DNA of 64,000 bases from DATCLS01 sp035296625 (lineage in GTDB: Bacteria > Actinomycetota > Acidimicrobiia > Acidimicrobiales > VFJN01). Numbering within the stretch: the stretch's first letter is position 1; the number at the start of each line of letters is the position of its first letter. Below the pieces are notes generated by a model. That model ran no database searches. It was not told the origin of the DNA and saw only the letters and a program-made list of their open reading frames with translations. A program made the position numbers and the translations under genes. The stretch spans positions 62,001-126,000 of the forward strand of contig DATHAO010000016.1 of NCBI GenBank assembly GCA_035296625.1, read 5' to 3'. This document shows, in pieces, positions 26,177-35,339 of the stretch.

Positions 26177-27691
26177 TCAGCGACGTGCAGGGGCGGCCGC
26201 GGGGCGCCGGCGCGGCGCCAGCGGGCGCTCGCCGGCGGCGTGCTCGAGCTCGACGAGCGATTCCTCGAGGTGGCCGAGCAAGCGTTGCAGACGGGGCACG
26301 TTGCGCCGGCAGCCGGTGAGCCCGAACTCGAGGTTGTCGACGTAGCTCGTGATCGTGATGTTGAGCGCCTGGCCGTGGTAAGGCACCGACATGGGGTAGA
26401 TGCCCTGCAGGCGGGCGCCGTTGAGGTAGAGCGTCTTCCGGGGCCCGGGCACGTTCGAGATGATGAGGTTGAACGCCGGGCGCAGGCCGCCGCCGCCGCC
26501 GAGCAGGGCCATCAGCGACATCGGCGCCATGTTGGCGGCGCTCAGCAGCGTGACCTGCAGGGGCGACCGGTCGCGGATGGTGGCCTTGCCGATCTTCATC
26601 GACTCCTGGATGCGGCTGAGTCGCTCGCCCGGGTCGGTGGTCGTCGTGGCCAGCGAGCACAGGATCGCCCCTACGGCGTTCCCGCCGGCGCCCGAGTCGC
26701 TCCGGGTCGACACCGGCACCATCGCCACCAACGGATCGTCGGGCAGGGCGTCGAGGTCGGAGAGATAGCGGCGCAGCGCGCCGGCGCACATGGCGAGGAC
26801 CACGTCGTTGAGGGTGGCACCCACCGCGCGGCCCAGCGTCTGGACCCGCTGGAGGCTCCACGTGTCGGCCGCGACGCGGCGGGCTCCGGTGATGCGGGTG
26901 TTGAGCATGCTCGCCGGCGCCTTGAACGGGAAGGCGGCGAGGTCGTCGCCGATGGCCCGCTGGGCCTGGCCGAGCAGCGCCGGGGTGACGCCCAGGGCGT
27001 CGCGGGCGCCCCGGGCCGCGCCGTTCAGGAGGCCGAGCGGCAGGATGCTGCGGCCGCCGTCGCCGTCGTCCGTGCGGCCCTCGGCCGCGCCGTTGCCGGC
27101 GGCCGGCCCGCCCCCGCCGGTGGGGGCGGGCTCGACGACGGTGGGGGCGGCCGCAGGCGTGGTGGGAAGCATGGCCGAGGCCCGGGGCGCCCAGGGCGGC
27201 CGTGTCTCGCCGTCGGGCTCGGACGACAGCGTTCGGGCCAAGAGCCGCAGCCCCGACACACCGTCGATCACGGCGTGGTGCACCTTGTTGTAGACCGCGA
27301 AGCGGTTGCCCTCGAGGCCCTCGATCAGGTGGTACTCCCAGAGCGGGCGCGACCGGTCGAGCAGCGAACCGTGCAGGCGCGAGCCGATCTCGAGCAGCTC
27401 GCGCACCCGCCCCGGCTCCGGCAGCGCCGAATGCCGGACGTGGTACTCGATGTCGAACTGGTCGTCGTGCTCCCAGGCCCACTGGCCGAGCGTGCGCAGC
27501 GACCGGGCGGGCCGGCGGGCGAAGAGGGTGTGGGGCTCGTCGTGCGAGAGGAGCCACGTGTACTGCTCGCGGAGCCAATCGAGCCCCGCCCCGTCGGGCA
27601 TCTCGTAGACCTGCAGGCTGCCGACGTGCGTGGGGGTCTGGCGGGTCTCGGACAGCAGGTACACCGCATCTGTGACAGGCATCAATGCCAT
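26177..27691 (-). CDS. Wax ester synthase / diacylglycerol acyltransferase (WS/DGAT)
   Basis: A 504-aa acyl-CoA acyltransferase of the bifunctional WS/DGAT family that makes triacylglycerol or wax esters. The catalytic motif HHAVIDG lies near residue 138. The start 'LMPVTDAVYLLSETRQTPTH' and the C-terminal 'FNLIISNVPGPRKTLYLNGA' segment are family landmarks. An unusual Gly/Ala-rich insertion sits near residues 180-215. Two further conserved patches are 'ATLNDVVLAMCAGALR' and 'VPVSTRSDSGAGGN'. ATG 27691 is the start. The presence of this enzyme suggests storage of neutral lipids. It is flanked by two hydrolases on the same strand. Confidence 0.93.
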   Translation of the reverse strand: MALMPVTDAVYLLSETRQTPTHVGSLQVYEMPDGAGLDWLREQYTWLLSHDEPHTLFARRPARSLRTLGQWAWEHDDQFDIEYHVRHSALPEPGRVRELLEIGSRLHGSLLDRSRPLWEYHLIEGLEGNRFAVYNKVHHAVIDGVSGLRLLARTLSSEPDGETRPPWAPRASAMLPTTPAAAPTVVEPAPTGGGGPAAGNGAAEGRTDDGDGGRSILPLGLLNGAARGARDALGVTPALLGQAQRAIGDDLAAFPFKAPASMLNTRITGARRVAADTWSLQRVQTLGRAVGATLNDVVLAMCAGALRRYLSDLDALPDDPLVAMVPVSTRSDSGAGGNAVGAILCSLATTTTDPGERLSRIQESMKIGKATIRDRSPLQVTLLSAANMAPMSLMALLGGGGGLRPAFNLIISNVPGPRKTLYLNGARLQGIYPMSVPYHGQALNITITSYVDNLEFGLTGCRRNVPRLQRLLGHLEESLVELEHAAGERPLAPRRRPAAAPARR

Positions 27692-27772
27692 GAGCCTCGT
27701 TCCCCCTACCGCCGACGTCGTGTGACGGAGGACTCAGCGTAGACCCGTGGTCGCGAATCCGCGGAGGGTCGG

Positions 27773-29032
27773 CTAGTCCACGAGCGCCGAGTAGACGAGC
27801 GTCTTGAGCTGGCCTCGGAAGTCGAACGTGCCCGACGGGATGAGCTGGGTCATGAACACTGCGACGAGGTCCTCGGTCGGGTCCACCCAGAACGCCGTCG
27901 AGGCGGCGCCGCCCCACATGAACTCGCCGGCCGATCCGAGCGACTGCGTCGCCACAGGCCCGTTGCTGACGGCCACGGTGAGCCCGAAGCCCATCCCGTC
28001 GAAGCCCACCTCGCCGTAGCCACCGGGCAGGGCCACGCCACGCAGGTCGCCGCCCCCCGGCAGGTGATTGCTCGCCATCAGCTGCACGCTCCGGCGCCCG
28101 AGGACGCGCACGCCGTCGAGCTGGCCGCCCCCCAGGAGCATGCGGGTGAACCGCAGGTAGTCGGCGGTCGTGCCGACCAGGCCGCCGCCGCCCGACAGGA
28201 ACGTGGGGCGCCGCAGGTAGCGGCTGGTCGTGGGGTCCTCGAGCAGGACGAGCCGCTTGTCGCCGCTCCGCGTGTAGAGAGCGGCGAAGCGGGCCGCGGC
28301 TCCCTCGGGCACCGAGAACCCGGTGTCGACCATGCCGAGTGGGTCGAAGATCGTCTCCTGCAGATAGTCGTCGAACGCCCGGCCCGAGATGACCTCGACC
28401 AGGCGGGCGCACACGTCGGTCGACCACGAGTAGAGCCAGCGGGTGCCGGGGTGGAAGCGCAGCGGCTCGCCGCCCAGGCGCTCGACGAGCGTCTGGAGCG
28501 TGGCGCCCTTACCGAGGCCGCTGGACATGCCGGTGGTGCCGAGCGAGGCGAGGTCGAGCCGGGCATCGCGCGGGCCGTAGCCGATGCCGGTCATGTGCAT
28601 CATGGCGTCGCGGATCGACATCGGCCGCTCCGGGTCGACGAGGCGCTTCGTGCCGTCCTCGGCCCGCTCCTGCACCTGCAGGCCGCGGAACTCCGGGATG
28701 AACCGCTCGACCGGGTCGCTCAGGCGGAACCGGCCGCGCTCGTACAGGCTGAGCAGCGCCACGCCGGTGACCGGCTTGGTCATCGAGTAGAGCCGCCAGA
28801 TCGTGTCGTCGGCCACGGGCGTGCCCCGTTCGAGGTCGGTGACCCCGAGCGAGGAGTGGTGGGCGAGCCGGCCGTGGCGCACCACGGCGACCTGGCAGCC
28901 GGCGATCTTCCCGGCGTCGACGTAGCGGCGGCGGAGGTGGTCGTCGATGCGCGCGAGGCGGGTGGCGTCGAAACCGGCGTCCTCGGCGTGGACGCCGTCG
29001 GCGCTCCGGGCGAGCGTGGTGATCGGTGTCAT
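27773..29032 (-). CDS. Beta-lactamase-fold serine hydrolase (esterase)
   Basis: A 419-aa class-C beta-lactamase/penicillin-binding-protein-like hydrolase. The catalytic S-x-x-K motif is 'YSMTKPVTG' near residue 84. The Tyr motif is 'WLYSWSTDVCARL' near 199. Later motifs 'LSGGGGLVGTTADYLRF' and 'GEFMWGGAASTAFWVDP' (His/Gly triad region) match EstB-type esterases. It lacks a signal peptide and is probably a cytoplasmic or membrane-associated esterase. Substrate unknown. ATG 29032 starts just before the divergent LtrA gene. Confidence 0.9.
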   Translation of the reverse strand: MTPITTLARSADGVHAEDAGFDATRLARIDDHLRRRYVDAGKIAGCQVAVVRHGRLAHHSSLGVTDLERGTPVADDTIWRLYSMTKPVTGVALLSLYERGRFRLSDPVERFIPEFRGLQVQERAEDGTKRLVDPERPMSIRDAMMHMTGIGYGPRDARLDLASLGTTGMSSGLGKGATLQTLVERLGGEPLRFHPGTRWLYSWSTDVCARLVEVISGRAFDDYLQETIFDPLGMVDTGFSVPEGAAARFAALYTRSGDKRLVLLEDPTTSRYLRRPTFLSGGGGLVGTTADYLRFTRMLLGGGQLDGVRVLGRRSVQLMASNHLPGGGDLRGVALPGGYGEVGFDGMGFGLTVAVSNGPVATQSLGSAGEFMWGGAASTAFWVDPTEDLVAVFMTQLIPSGTFDFRGQLKTLVYSALVD

Positions 29033-29156
29033 CCGTCACACACTGCCACGTGTGAACATGGTTCAGCCGTTCGACGAACGGCGTACGTCGGCGCGGGGGC
29101 GGGAGGAGGACGGGCCGCCCGCAGCGGCGCGGGCGGGTCCGGGTAGCGTCCGGGCG

Positions 29157-30377
29157 GTGACGGGCAGGCCAGCACTGCGCACCGACCGCCTCCGGGGTCG
29201 CGCCGTCACCCGCGATCCTGCGCAGCAGCACCGGGCGGCGTCGCCACTGGAGCTGCTGTTCGACCTCACCTTCGTCGTCGCCGTCAGCCGGGCGGCGGCC
29301 GCGCTGCACCACGAGATCGCCACCGACCACATCGCGGAGGGCATCGTCGGCTTCGGCACGGTCTTCTTCGCCATCTGGTGGGCGTGGATGAACTTCACCT
29401 GGTTCGCGTCGGCCCACGACTCCGACGACGTCGCCCACCGCCTGCTGACGTTCGTGCAGATGGCCGGCGTGCTGATGCTCGCCGCCGGCGTCACCCGCGC
29501 CGTCGAGGACCAGGACTTCCTCGTCGTCACGTTCGGCTACACCCTGATGCGCCTGGCCCTCGTGGCGGCCTGGCTACGGGTCGCTCGCGACCAGCCAGCC
29601 GGTCGGGCCCGGGCGCTGCGCTACGCGGTGGGGGTGGGGGTGCTTCAGCTGCTGTGGTTCGGTCGCCTGGTCTTGCCGGAGAAACTGGCCATCGCCGGCT
29701 TCCTGGTGCTCGCCGTGTGTGAGATGTCGGTGCCGCTGTGGGCCGAGCGGGCGGCCGACCGGCCGATCTTCCACCCCGTCCACATCGAGGAGCGCTACGG
29801 CCTCTTCACGATCATCGTGCTCGGCGAGTCGATCCTGTCGGCCACGGTCGGGTTCCAGACGGTGCTCGACGACACCGGCCTGAGCGCCGAGCTGCTGGCC
29901 GTCGGTCTCGGCGGCCTCGTGCTGGCGTTCGCCGCGTGGTGGCTCTACTTCGACCACCCCGGCCACCTCACGCCGAGCCCCGACGTGGCGTTCCGCTGGG
30001 GCTACGCCCACGTCGTGATCTTCGCGGCGCTCGCCGCCACCGGGGCGGGCGTCCACGTGGCCACCGAGGCCGTGGCCGGCCGCGGCGACGCCCGCGTCGC
30101 CGCGCTCGCCGTGGCGATCCCGCTCGCCGGCTTCGTGCTGGGCCTGGTCCTCGTCATGGCCATCACCGGCACGCCGCTGTTCGACGAGCGGGTGTGGCCC
30201 AAGCTGGCCGGGGCGGTTGCCATGCTGGCCATCGGGCTCACGGTCCCCGTCGGGCTGGCCGTGGTCGGTTGCGCGGCGGTCGTGGTGGTCCTGACCGTGT
30301 CCATGGTGCTGTCGGTGCCGGAGCCGGTGGCCGCCGGTGCGGCGGACGAGGCGGCCGCCGTCAGCGGCTCCGCCTGA
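29157..30377 (+). CDS. LtrA-family membrane protein
   Basis: A ~406-aa polytopic protein with about twelve hydrophobic segments. It has the LtrA ('low temperature requirement A') signatures: 'SPLELLFDLTFVVAVSRAA' near the N-terminus and 'ERYGLFTIIVLGESIL' in the middle. The family is widespread in actinobacteria and its transport or other role is not established. GTG 29157 is preferred; an in-frame ATG at 29059 would add a Gly/Arg/Pro-rich stretch. It diverges from the esterase gene and is convergent with a small hypothetical. Confidence 0.85.
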   Translation: MTGRPALRTDRLRGRAVTRDPAQQHRAASPLELLFDLTFVVAVSRAAAALHHEIATDHIAEGIVGFGTVFFAIWWAWMNFTWFASAHDSDDVAHRLLTFVQMAGVLMLAAGVTRAVEDQDFLVVTFGYTLMRLALVAAWLRVARDQPAGRARALRYAVGVGVLQLLWFGRLVLPEKLAIAGFLVLAVCEMSVPLWAERAADRPIFHPVHIEERYGLFTIIVLGESILSATVGFQTVLDDTGLSAELLAVGLGGLVLAFAAWWLYFDHPGHLTPSPDVAFRWGYAHVVIFAALAATGAGVHVATEAVAGRGDARVAALAVAIPLAGFVLGLVLVMAITGTPLFDERVWPKLAGAVAMLAIGLTVPVGLAVVGCAAVVVVLTVSMVLSVPEPVAAGAADEAAAVSGSA

Positions 30378-30418
30378 CGCCGGCCCCGGGCAGCGGCCCG
30401 ACCGGCCGAGGTCGCCGG

Positions 30419-30691
30419 TCAGCGGCCGTCGGCGCCCAGGTTCGACTCGGCGTAGTCGAGCGCCTCCTCGACCGACCGGAACACCCGGGGGCCGTTGGAG
30501 AGCTCGGGGTCGGGGCCGGGCGTCGGGCCGGTCGGGTGCCGCAGCACGCGGGCGTCGTAGGAGCCGCCAGCGACGCGCACCACGGCCTCCTCACTGCCGT
30601 CGGCGTTGTGGGTCCTCCACACACGCGGGTCGTCCGTGGGCGTCCAGCCCCGCGCGGTGGCGCGGTCGCGAAGCGTCTCGACGGGATCCAT
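30419..30691 (-). CDS. Small hypothetical protein (90 aa)
   Basis: A soluble 90-aa protein starting MDPVETLRDRATARGW. It contains short beta-like stretches (EEAVVRVAGGSYDARVLRH) and ends in an acidic helix 'VEEALDYAESNLGADGR'. No domain recognised. It looks like a genuine gene by composition and by the good start at ATG 30691. It is on the same strand as, and downstream of, the phosphatase-like gene. Confidence 0.6.
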   Translation of the reverse strand: MDPVETLRDRATARGWTPTDDPRVWRTHNADGSEEAVVRVAGGSYDARVLRHPTGPTPGPDPELSNGPRVFRSVEEALDYAESNLGADGR

Positions 30692-30732
30692 GCCGGAAGC
30701 TTGCCGCGTCCGCGCGGTAGGGGCGCAGCCTC

Positions 30733-31560
30733 TCAGGCCGGACCGGGGCGCAGGGCGGCGAGCACGGCGTCGTGCACGCGGCCGTTGCTGTAGAGGACCG
30801 GGCCGCCGCCGTGGACGTCGTGGCGTCCCGCGAGATCGCTGAAGCGCCCGCCCGCCTCCTCGACGATGAGGGCGATGGCGGCGAAGTCCCACGAGCCACC
30901 CGACGGCTGCAGGCAGGCATCCGCCACGCCCTCGGTGACGAGCAGCGCGCCGTGGACCACGGGCTGGACGTAGCGCCCTGCGCCGGCCAGCCGCTCGCCG
31001 AGATCCCTCTCGTCGCCCCGCAGGGCGGCGAGCGGCGGGATCACCGTGACGCGCGGGCCCCGGCCGTCGCCGTCGCCGACGCCGTCGGACACATGGAGCC
31101 GCCGGGGCGCACCGGCGACGTCGCGGGGCGTCACGCCCGGTACCGGGCCGGTCCGCCAGGCGCCCCCGCCTCGCGACGCCCACCAGCGGGCGCCCACCGC
31201 CGGACTCGTGCTCACGCCGACCGCGAGCTCGCCGTCGACCTCGAGAGCGATCTCGGTGGCCCACGCCCGTTGGCCGCGCACGAACAGCACGGTGCCGTCG
31301 ATGCCGTCGACGATCCAACGCCGGCCGGTTGGCCCCGACGCCCCGATCTCCTCGCCGAGAATGCCGTCACCCGGCCGCTCGCTCGCCAGGATCTCGGCCA
31401 CCCGGCGCTCGACCGCGCGGTCGGTCTCGGTGACCGGGCTGCCATCCGACTTCGTCTCGGCGGCGACCGGCCGGCCGGTGAAGTGGCGCATGCTGACGGC
31501 GTCGGCGGCGTCGGCCAGCAACAGGGCGAGGACCAGGTCGCTCTCGGCGGCGGGGGGCAC
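30733..31560 (-). CDS. Inositol-monophosphatase-family phosphatase (histidinol-phosphatase-like)
   Basis: About 275 aa of the Mg-dependent inositol-phosphatase superfamily. Metal-binding motifs are 'ILGEEIG' near residue 68, 'IVDGIDGTVLFV' near 84 (DPIDGT-like, with Gly for Pro) and 'SWDFAAIALIVEEAGG' near 225. The N-terminal 'LALLLADAADAVSMRHF' helix and the 'KSDGSPVTETDRAVE' segment fit HisN-type histidinol phosphatases, so a role in histidine biosynthesis is possible but unproven. GTG 31560 matches the usual family start. ATG 31623 would add 21 charged residues and leave little room for promoters facing glmU. Confidence 0.82.
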   Translation of the reverse strand: MPPAAESDLVLALLLADAADAVSMRHFTGRPVAAETKSDGSPVTETDRAVERRVAEILASERPGDGILGEEIGASGPTGRRWIVDGIDGTVLFVRGQRAWATEIALEVDGELAVGVSTSPAVGARWWASRGGGAWRTGPVPGVTPRDVAGAPRRLHVSDGVGDGDGRGPRVTVIPPLAALRGDERDLGERLAGAGRYVQPVVHGALLVTEGVADACLQPSGGSWDFAAIALIVEEAGGRFSDLAGRHDVHGGGPVLYSNGRVHDAVLAALRPGPA

Positions 31561-31678
31561 GACGCCAGTCTGGTCGCGGTCCGCGTGTGTCCGTGTCCGG
31601 TCTTCGCTACGGAAGGTGTTCAAGGATCACCCGAGGAGTGGCCACGCGCGTGACCGTCGGGGCGCTACAACGGAACAC

Positions 31679-32776
31679 ATGACTGAACGGACGTTGTCCG
31701 CAGTGGTGCTCGCCGCCGGCCAGGGCACGCGCATGCGGTCCGAGCGGCCCAAGCCGCTGCACATGCTGTGCGGCCGGCCGCTGGTGCGCTACGTGCTCGA
31801 CGCCCTTGTCGACGTGACGCCCGACCGGGCCGTCGTCGTCGTGGGTCACGGCGGCGACGTCGTGGTCAAGAAGCTTCAGGAGTCCGTGACCGACCTGCGC
31901 CTCGAGTTCGTCGAGCAGCGTTTCCTGCGGGGCACCGGCGACGCCGTGGCCGTGGGGCTCACCGGCCTCTCCGACGACCTCGACGACGTCGACGAGGGAC
32001 ACGTGCTCGTCCTGCCCGGCGACGTCCCGCTGCTGAGGCCCGACACCGTGGCGGCCCTGGTGCTCGAGCACCGGCTGTCGGGGGCGGCGGCCACCGTGCT
32101 CACCGCGCGCATGGAGGACCCCACCGGCTACGGGCGCATCGTGCGCGACGCGGACGGGCGGGTGCGCCGCATCGTCGAGCACCGCGACGCCAACGAGGCC
32201 GAGCGCGAGATCGACGAGGTGAACACCGGCATCTACGCGTTCCGCCGGTCGCTGCTGCCCCCGGCACTGCGCCGCCTCACGCCCGACAACTCGCAGGCCG
32301 AGCTGTACATCACCGACGTGGTCGGGGTGCTGGCCGCCGCAGGGCACCCGGTCGTCTCGGTGATGGCCTCCGACGCAACCGAGACACAGGGCGTCAACGA
32401 CCGTGCGCAGCTGGCCCTGGTCGAGGCCGAGCTGCGGCGGCGCACGAACGAGGGCTGGCTCCGGGAGGGTGTGACGATCGTCGACCCGTCCGCCACCTAC
32501 CTCGACGTCGGCGTCCAGCTGGCCACCGACGTCACCTTGTTCCCGGGCACGGTGCTCCAGGGCACGACCGTGGTGGGGGCGGGCAGCGAGATCGGGCCCC
32601 ACACCCGGCTCGTCGACACCAGCGTGGGCCAGCGGGCCGTTGTGAGCGAGACCGTCGCGGACCACGCCGAGATCGGCGACCATGCCGTGGTCGGGCCCTA
32701 CGCCGTGATCGGGCCCGGTTGCAGCGTCACCGCGGGCACGCGGACCGGTCCGTTCTACACTGCGGGCACCGGGTAA
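31679..32776 (+). CDS. glmU: GlmU-type nucleotidyltransferase, C-terminally shortened
   Basis: A 365-aa protein. Residues 1-~230 are a complete GlcNAc-1-phosphate uridylyltransferase domain: 'VVLAAGQGTRMRSERPKPLH', 'LVLPGDVPLL', 'GYGRIVRD', 'VNTGIYAF' and 'DNSQAELYITDVV'. Residues ~250-365 begin the left-handed beta-helix with hexapeptide repeats ('VVGAGSEIGPHTRL', 'AEIGDHAVVGPYAVIGPG'). The protein stops about 95 residues before the usual GlmU end. It therefore lacks the region holding the acetyltransferase catalytic His and acetyl-CoA site. The first step of UDP-GlcNAc synthesis is plausible; the acetylation step is not. It precedes prs, rplY and pth, the usual actinobacterial order. Confidence 0.88.
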   Translation: MTERTLSAVVLAAGQGTRMRSERPKPLHMLCGRPLVRYVLDALVDVTPDRAVVVVGHGGDVVVKKLQESVTDLRLEFVEQRFLRGTGDAVAVGLTGLSDDLDDVDEGHVLVLPGDVPLLRPDTVAALVLEHRLSGAAATVLTARMEDPTGYGRIVRDADGRVRRIVEHRDANEAEREIDEVNTGIYAFRRSLLPPALRRLTPDNSQAELYITDVVGVLAAAGHPVVSVMASDATETQGVNDRAQLALVEAELRRRTNEGWLREGVTIVDPSATYLDVGVQLATDVTLFPGTVLQGTTVVGAGSEIGPHTRLVDTSVGQRAVVSETVADHAEIGDHAVVGPYAVIGPGCSVTAGTRTGPFYTAGTG

Positions 32777-32802
32777 CGGGGTCGTCGGCAGCAGGGGAAC
32801 TG

Positions 32803-33786
32803 ATGGAGCTCGTCACCAAGAAGAAGCTGCACATCGTGTCCGGGCGGGCGAATCTAGCCCTCGCGGAGACGATCGCGTGGTGCCTCGACGTGCAGCTCGG
32901 CGAGGCGAACCTGGGCAACTTCGCGAACGGCGAGCTGCACTGCCGATTCGGCGAGTCGGTACGCGGCATGGACGTCTTCATCGTGCAGAGCCACGCGTCC
33001 ACCGGGTCGATGTCGCTCAACGACGCGTTGATGGAGCATCTGATCATGGTCGACGCCGCCCGCCGCGCCTCGGCCAAGCGCATCACCGCAGTCATGCCGT
33101 TCTACGGCTACGGCCGGCAGGACCGGAAGTCCGAGGGGCGCGAGCCGATCACGGCCAAGCTCGTCGCCAACATGTTCGCGGCCGCCGGTGCCGGGCGCCT
33201 CGTGTCGGTCGACCTGCACTCGGGTCAGATCCAGGGCTTCTTCGACCAGCCCTTCGACCACCTCACCGCCATGCCCGTGCTGATCCAGTACCTGGCGACG
33301 AACCTGGCCGACGACCTCGTCGTGGTCTCGCCCGACGCGGGGCGGGTGAAGGTGGCCGAGCGCTACGCGAACGCCCTCCATGCCGACCTGGCGATCGTGC
33401 ACAAGCGCCACGTGACCGGCGCCAAGAACACGGTCGAGGCCAAGGAGGTCGTGGGCAACGTCGAGGGCCGCACCTGCGTACTGATCGACGACATGATCGA
33501 CACCGGCGGCACGCTCGTCGCGGCCGCCGAGCAGCTCGTCGAGCAGGGGGCCCGGTCGGTGTGCGCCGCGGCCACCCACGGCGTGCTGTCGGGTCCGGCC
33601 ATCGACCGGCTCAAGAACTCGGTCATCGACAAGGTCGTGGTCACCGACACGCTGCCGCTGCCGCCCGAGAAGCAGATCGACAAGATCGAGGTGCTGTCGG
33701 TGGCGAAGATCATCGCGGATGCGATCGACGCCGTCTTCGAGGACACGTCCGTCTCCGAGATCTTCGGCGGGGCGAACCAGAGCTGA
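32803..33786 (+). CDS. prs: Ribose-phosphate pyrophosphokinase (PRPP synthase)
   Basis: A 327-aa class I PRPP synthase. It makes 5-phosphoribosyl 1-pyrophosphate from ribose-5-phosphate and ATP for nucleotide, His, Trp and NAD synthesis. Landmarks are the N-terminal 'LHIVSGRANLALAETIA', 'FANGELHCRFGESVRG', the ATP loop 'PFYGYGRQDRKSEGREP', the PRPP-binding 'CVLIDDMIDTGGTL', and the Mg/regulatory 'VSVDLHSGQIQGFF'. ATG 32803 follows a GGGG-type site. It lies 26 bp after glmU in a likely operon. Confidence 0.96.
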   Translation: MELVTKKKLHIVSGRANLALAETIAWCLDVQLGEANLGNFANGELHCRFGESVRGMDVFIVQSHASTGSMSLNDALMEHLIMVDAARRASAKRITAVMPFYGYGRQDRKSEGREPITAKLVANMFAAAGAGRLVSVDLHSGQIQGFFDQPFDHLTAMPVLIQYLATNLADDLVVVSPDAGRVKVAERYANALHADLAIVHKRHVTGAKNTVEAKEVVGNVEGRTCVLIDDMIDTGGTLVAAAEQLVEQGARSVCAAATHGVLSGPAIDRLKNSVIDKVVVTDTLPLPPEKQIDKIEVLSVAKIIADAIDAVFEDTSVSEIFGGANQS

Positions 33787-33879
33787 GCGGATGGGGGCGC
33801 CGGCGGCGCCGGCCGCTAGGATCTCCCGGCTCATCGTTCCCCTAGCGCTCCGGCGCAATCTCAGAAGTAGGAGCTTCCG

Positions 33880-34554
33880 ATGGCTGAGAACGTCCTCGCG
33901 GCCGAGACCGGCCGTGCCACCGGCTCGTCCGCCTCCCGCCGCCTCCGGGCCCTGGGCAAGGTGCCCGCCGTCGTCTACGGCAGGGGCAGCGAACCCACGC
34001 CGATCGCCGTCCCATGGCGCGAGCTGCGCACCGCCCTGACGACCGAGAAGGGCCTGAACGTCCTGCTGACGCTCGACGTGGCCGGTAGCCGCAGGCAGGC
34101 CGTCGTCAAGGAGTTGCAGCGCCATCCCGTGCGCCGCGACGTGCTGCACATCGACTTCCTCGAGGTCGACCCCGAGGAGATGCTCGTCACCGACGTGCCG
34201 ATCGTCCTCGAGGGCGAGGCCGAGCAGGTCCTGCGCGAGCAGGGCGTCGTCGAGCAGGTGCTCAACGCCCTCGTCGTCGAGGGCAAGCCCGGGGCGATCC
34301 CGGGCCACCTGTCGGTCGACGTGTCCGACCTCGAGATCGGCCACACGATCACGGTCGGCGACATCGTGCTGCCCGCGGGGGTCACGACCGAGGTCGACCC
34401 CGACGAGACCGTCGTCACCGCCCAGCTGACCAGCGCAGCCATGATCTCCGACATCGAGGCGGCCGAGGCCGAGGCCGAGGAGGCCAGCGCCGAGTCCGCC
34501 GGCGAGGGTGAGGGCGAGGGCGAGGGCGGCGAGGCCGGCCCCGAGGGCGAGTAG
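33880..34554 (+). CDS. rplY: Ribosomal protein bL25 (CTC/TL5 form)
   Basis: A 224-aa bL25 of the long CTC type. The N-terminal ~95 residues bind 5S rRNA ('GKVPAVVYGRGSEPTP', 'LQRHPVRRDVLHIDFLEVDP'). The C-terminal TL5 domain runs to ~residue 190. The tail is low-complexity Glu/Gly/Ala (EGEGEGEG-like repeats), probably disordered. A TAGGAG ribosome site sits 8 bases before ATG 33880. It lies between prs and pth. Confidence 0.95.
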   Translation: MAENVLAAETGRATGSSASRRLRALGKVPAVVYGRGSEPTPIAVPWRELRTALTTEKGLNVLLTLDVAGSRRQAVVKELQRHPVRRDVLHIDFLEVDPEEMLVTDVPIVLEGEAEQVLREQGVVEQVLNALVVEGKPGAIPGHLSVDVSDLEIGHTITVGDIVLPAGVTTEVDPDETVVTAQLTSAAMISDIEAAEAEAEEASAESAGEGEGEGEGGEAGPEGE

Positions 34555-34578
34555 CGCCGTCACCCGCTCGTCGTGCCC

Positions 34579-35217
34579 ATGACCGTCTTCGGGCGCGGGG
34601 GTGCCGCCGCCGGCCGGCGCGGCACCCCGGCCGACCTCCTCGTCGTCGGGCTCGGCAATCCCGGGCCCGACTACGCCAGCTCGCGCCACAACGTCGGTGC
34701 GGAGGCGGTCGCGCGGCTGGCCACCCGTCACGGCGGGTCGCTGCGCCGCTCCCGCGGCGAGCGGGCGCTGGCCGACACGGTGCAGATCGACGGCAAGCGG
34801 GTGGCGCTCGCCTTCCCGCAGACGTTCATGAACCTGTCGGGCGAGTCGGTGGTGCAGCTCGTGCGCCGCCACGGCATCACCGACCCTTCCCACCTCGTCG
34901 TGGTCCACGACGAGCTCGACCTGCCGCTCGGCAAGCTCAAGGTCAAGCGGGGCGGTGGCCTCGCCGGCCACAACGGCCTGCGCTCGATCAAGGCGCACCT
35001 GCACACCGACGAGTTCGTGCGGGTGCGCATCGGCATCGGCAAGCCGCCGGGCGGCAAGGACAACGGCGCCGACCACGTGCTGCGCCGCCCGTCGAAGGCG
35101 ACCCGCACCGAGCTGGACGTGTCCGTCGAGGAGGCCGCCGACGCCGTCGAGCTGATCCTCAGCGAAGGCGTCGACGCCGCCATGAACCGGGTCAACACCC
35201 GCACCGCCCCGGACTGA
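34579..35217 (+). CDS. pth: Peptidyl-tRNA hydrolase
   Basis: A 212-aa Pth that releases tRNA from stalled peptidyl-tRNA. It has the conserved 'LVVGLGNPGPDYASSRHNVG', where the His is the catalytic base of the family. 'FPQTFMNLSGESV', 'VVHDELDLPLGKLKVKRGG' (conserved Asp) and 'GHNGLRSI' complete the family fingerprint. ATG 34579 is chosen; GTG 34573 in frame adds two residues. Pth after rplY is the normal actinobacterial order. Confidence 0.96.
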   Translation: MTVFGRGGAAAGRRGTPADLLVVGLGNPGPDYASSRHNVGAEAVARLATRHGGSLRRSRGERALADTVQIDGKRVALAFPQTFMNLSGESVVQLVRRHGITDPSHLVVVHDELDLPLGKLKVKRGGGLAGHNGLRSIKAHLHTDEFVRVRIGIGKPPGGKDNGADHVLRRPSKATRTELDVSVEEAADAVELILSEGVDAAMNRVNTRTAPD

Positions 35218-35339
35218 CCGCACGGGTCGGCCCGGGCGGCCGGGCACCGGCGGGGTCGCCCGGCCGGCGGGTCCCCCCGGCCGGCGGGGTCGCCCGCTGG
35301 CGGCGCGCCCGGCCGGCGGCCCGCCCGGCCGGCCGTCCC
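35218..35339. repeat. GC-only intergenic linker with CCGGCGGG-type repeats
   Basis: This 122-bp gap between convergent pth and the CtaG-like gene is made almost entirely of short reiterated words related to CCGGCGGGGTCGCCC and GGCCGGC. Self-complementary GGCCGG cores could form hairpins acting as a two-way terminator. The words resemble the 15-bp tandem repeat at 61.3-62.8 kb. No gene is seen here. Confidence 0.45.
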
